Shown here in pieces: positions 33,685-34,099 of a stretch of DNA of 34,099 nucleotides. The stretch covers positions 82,645 through 116,743 of the forward strand of contig JH720362.1 in assembly GCA_000231825.2 (NCBI GenBank), read 5' to 3'. The translations under genes and the position numbers were made by a program. Under the pieces are notes generated by a model that saw only the letters and a list, made by a program, of their open reading frames with translations, did no database searches and was not told the DNA's origin. The stretch is from Tetrahymena elliotti 4EA (lineage: Eukaryota; Ciliophora; Oligohymenophorea; Hymenostomatida; Tetrahymenidae). Positions within the stretch are counted from its first letter, which is position 1; every line of letters starts with the position of its first letter.

Positions 33685-34099
33685 ATGAGAACAGATGGTG
33701 GCATCTAAAATCTCGTCTTAAGAGAAGAGTAGGAAAAAGAATATCTCTAAATACTAGGAACGAGGAATTGAGAGATTATTGTAATTAAATAAAATTAAAT
33801 TAAATATCAAAACAAATTTTAATAAAGAAATCAATGATAATATAAAATAAAAAATATTTTACAGACCCCAGAGATGTACTTCTATTTTAATAGAGATCAA
33901 AAAATATTTTAATTTTATCTATTTAAAGTTACTAAGCTCTAATTTAACTTCTTACTTAAATCTTGATATTTCTTTTAAGTAAAATCGTTAATTTTTCTTT
34001 AAATCTCTGAACTTTAACTTTTAACCGCAAGGTAAAAATAGTGTCTCAATTTTAATTAATCATTTATAATAATAAAAAAAATGTATGTATGATTGACTG
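33685..34099 (+). CDS. LRR-exon-array gene E, 5' end only (continues beyond the window)
   Basis: ATG 33685 opens a coding-like exon (MRTDGGIQNLVLREEQEKEY), after which a GTAATTAAAT donor at 33781 is plausible. TGA at 33769 means the donor or frame is not certain. The next exon, about 33865 or 33872 to 34031, reads ..RCTSILIEIKKYFNFIYLKL then LSSNLTSYLNLDISFKQN. It aligns residue by residue with the 5' exons of arrays B (CTSISLKQQ...KPLNSKLTSQKLNLDF) and D (KLLSSDLSSYSQLDIELKQN). It ends CGCAAG before GTAAAAATAG, the usual donor of the LRR introns, but is one base longer than the standard pattern there, so a frameshift is possible. It is homologous to gene starts B and D, and further LRR exons would be expected to the right. 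Confidence 0.55.

Noticed and set aside
1..34099. tRNA and rRNA genes
   Set aside because: No cloverleaf with T-loop consensus and no rRNA-like GC-richer conserved segment was noticed on either strand by eye.

Overview
The window looks like nuclear DNA of a Tetrahymena-like (oligohymenophorean) ciliate. It is extremely A+T-rich. Long reading frames appear only when TAA and TAG are read as glutamine and TGA is the sole stop, and introns are AT-rich with GTAA...TAG ends. Under the standard code almost everything looks non-coding, which hides the content. Whether this is germline (micronuclear) or somatic DNA cannot be settled from the sequence. Decayed genes, a repeat-spanning gap and a C-rich tract resembling an elimination-boundary motif lean towards germline or a pericentromeric/subtelomeric region.

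The dominant feature is a set of five leucine-rich-repeat (LRR) genes whose repeats look at first like a ~200-330 bp non-coding satellite. Each unit is one exon, almost always exactly 90 bp and phase 2 at both ends, encoding one ~30-residue LRR (consensus around NNIGEMGAQGLGSELAKC + SNLQTLTLDL), followed by a ~110-240 bp AT-rich intron. Array A (1-2446, +) is the 3' end of one gene. Array B (3119-4784, -) is a decayed gene converging on it. Array C (10442-14944, +) has 17 consecutive exons and a terminal exon with no broken repeat. Array D (21257-22710, -) is interrupted by a 456-base gap. Array E (33685-34099, +) is the start of another gene leaving the window. Terminal exons share a KAKRL-type tail, and B, D and E share a homologous 5' exon.

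Between the arrays: 2881-2961 is a short piece resembling the N-terminus of IFT56/TTC26. 5215-7395 is a non-coding direct duplication of ~1.1 kb. 7559-9930 holds small ORFs and degenerate coding remnants. 15501-20612 is a NACHT/STAND-type protein with about 13 WD40 blades, destroyed by more than a dozen frameshifts and a nonsense codon.

Right of about 23.6 kb the character changes to more ordinary genes: an intact COG8/Dor1-like Golgi tethering subunit (23610-25019, +), a decayed unknown minus-strand gene (about 25760-27115), an intact 268-codon minus-strand gene (27434-28240), and a three-exon 716-residue coiled-coil protein (28825-32677, -). Two copies of a palindromic element (AGTACCYTAGGGTACT followed by a TA run) lie 13 kb apart at 15252 and 28275, each just upstream of a predicted start codon.

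Functionally, the LRR exon arrays and the NACHT-WD40 gene are the kinds of modules used in NLR-like recognition proteins; here they sit in a rapidly changing neighbourhood. No shared pathway among the genes is shown by the sequence.
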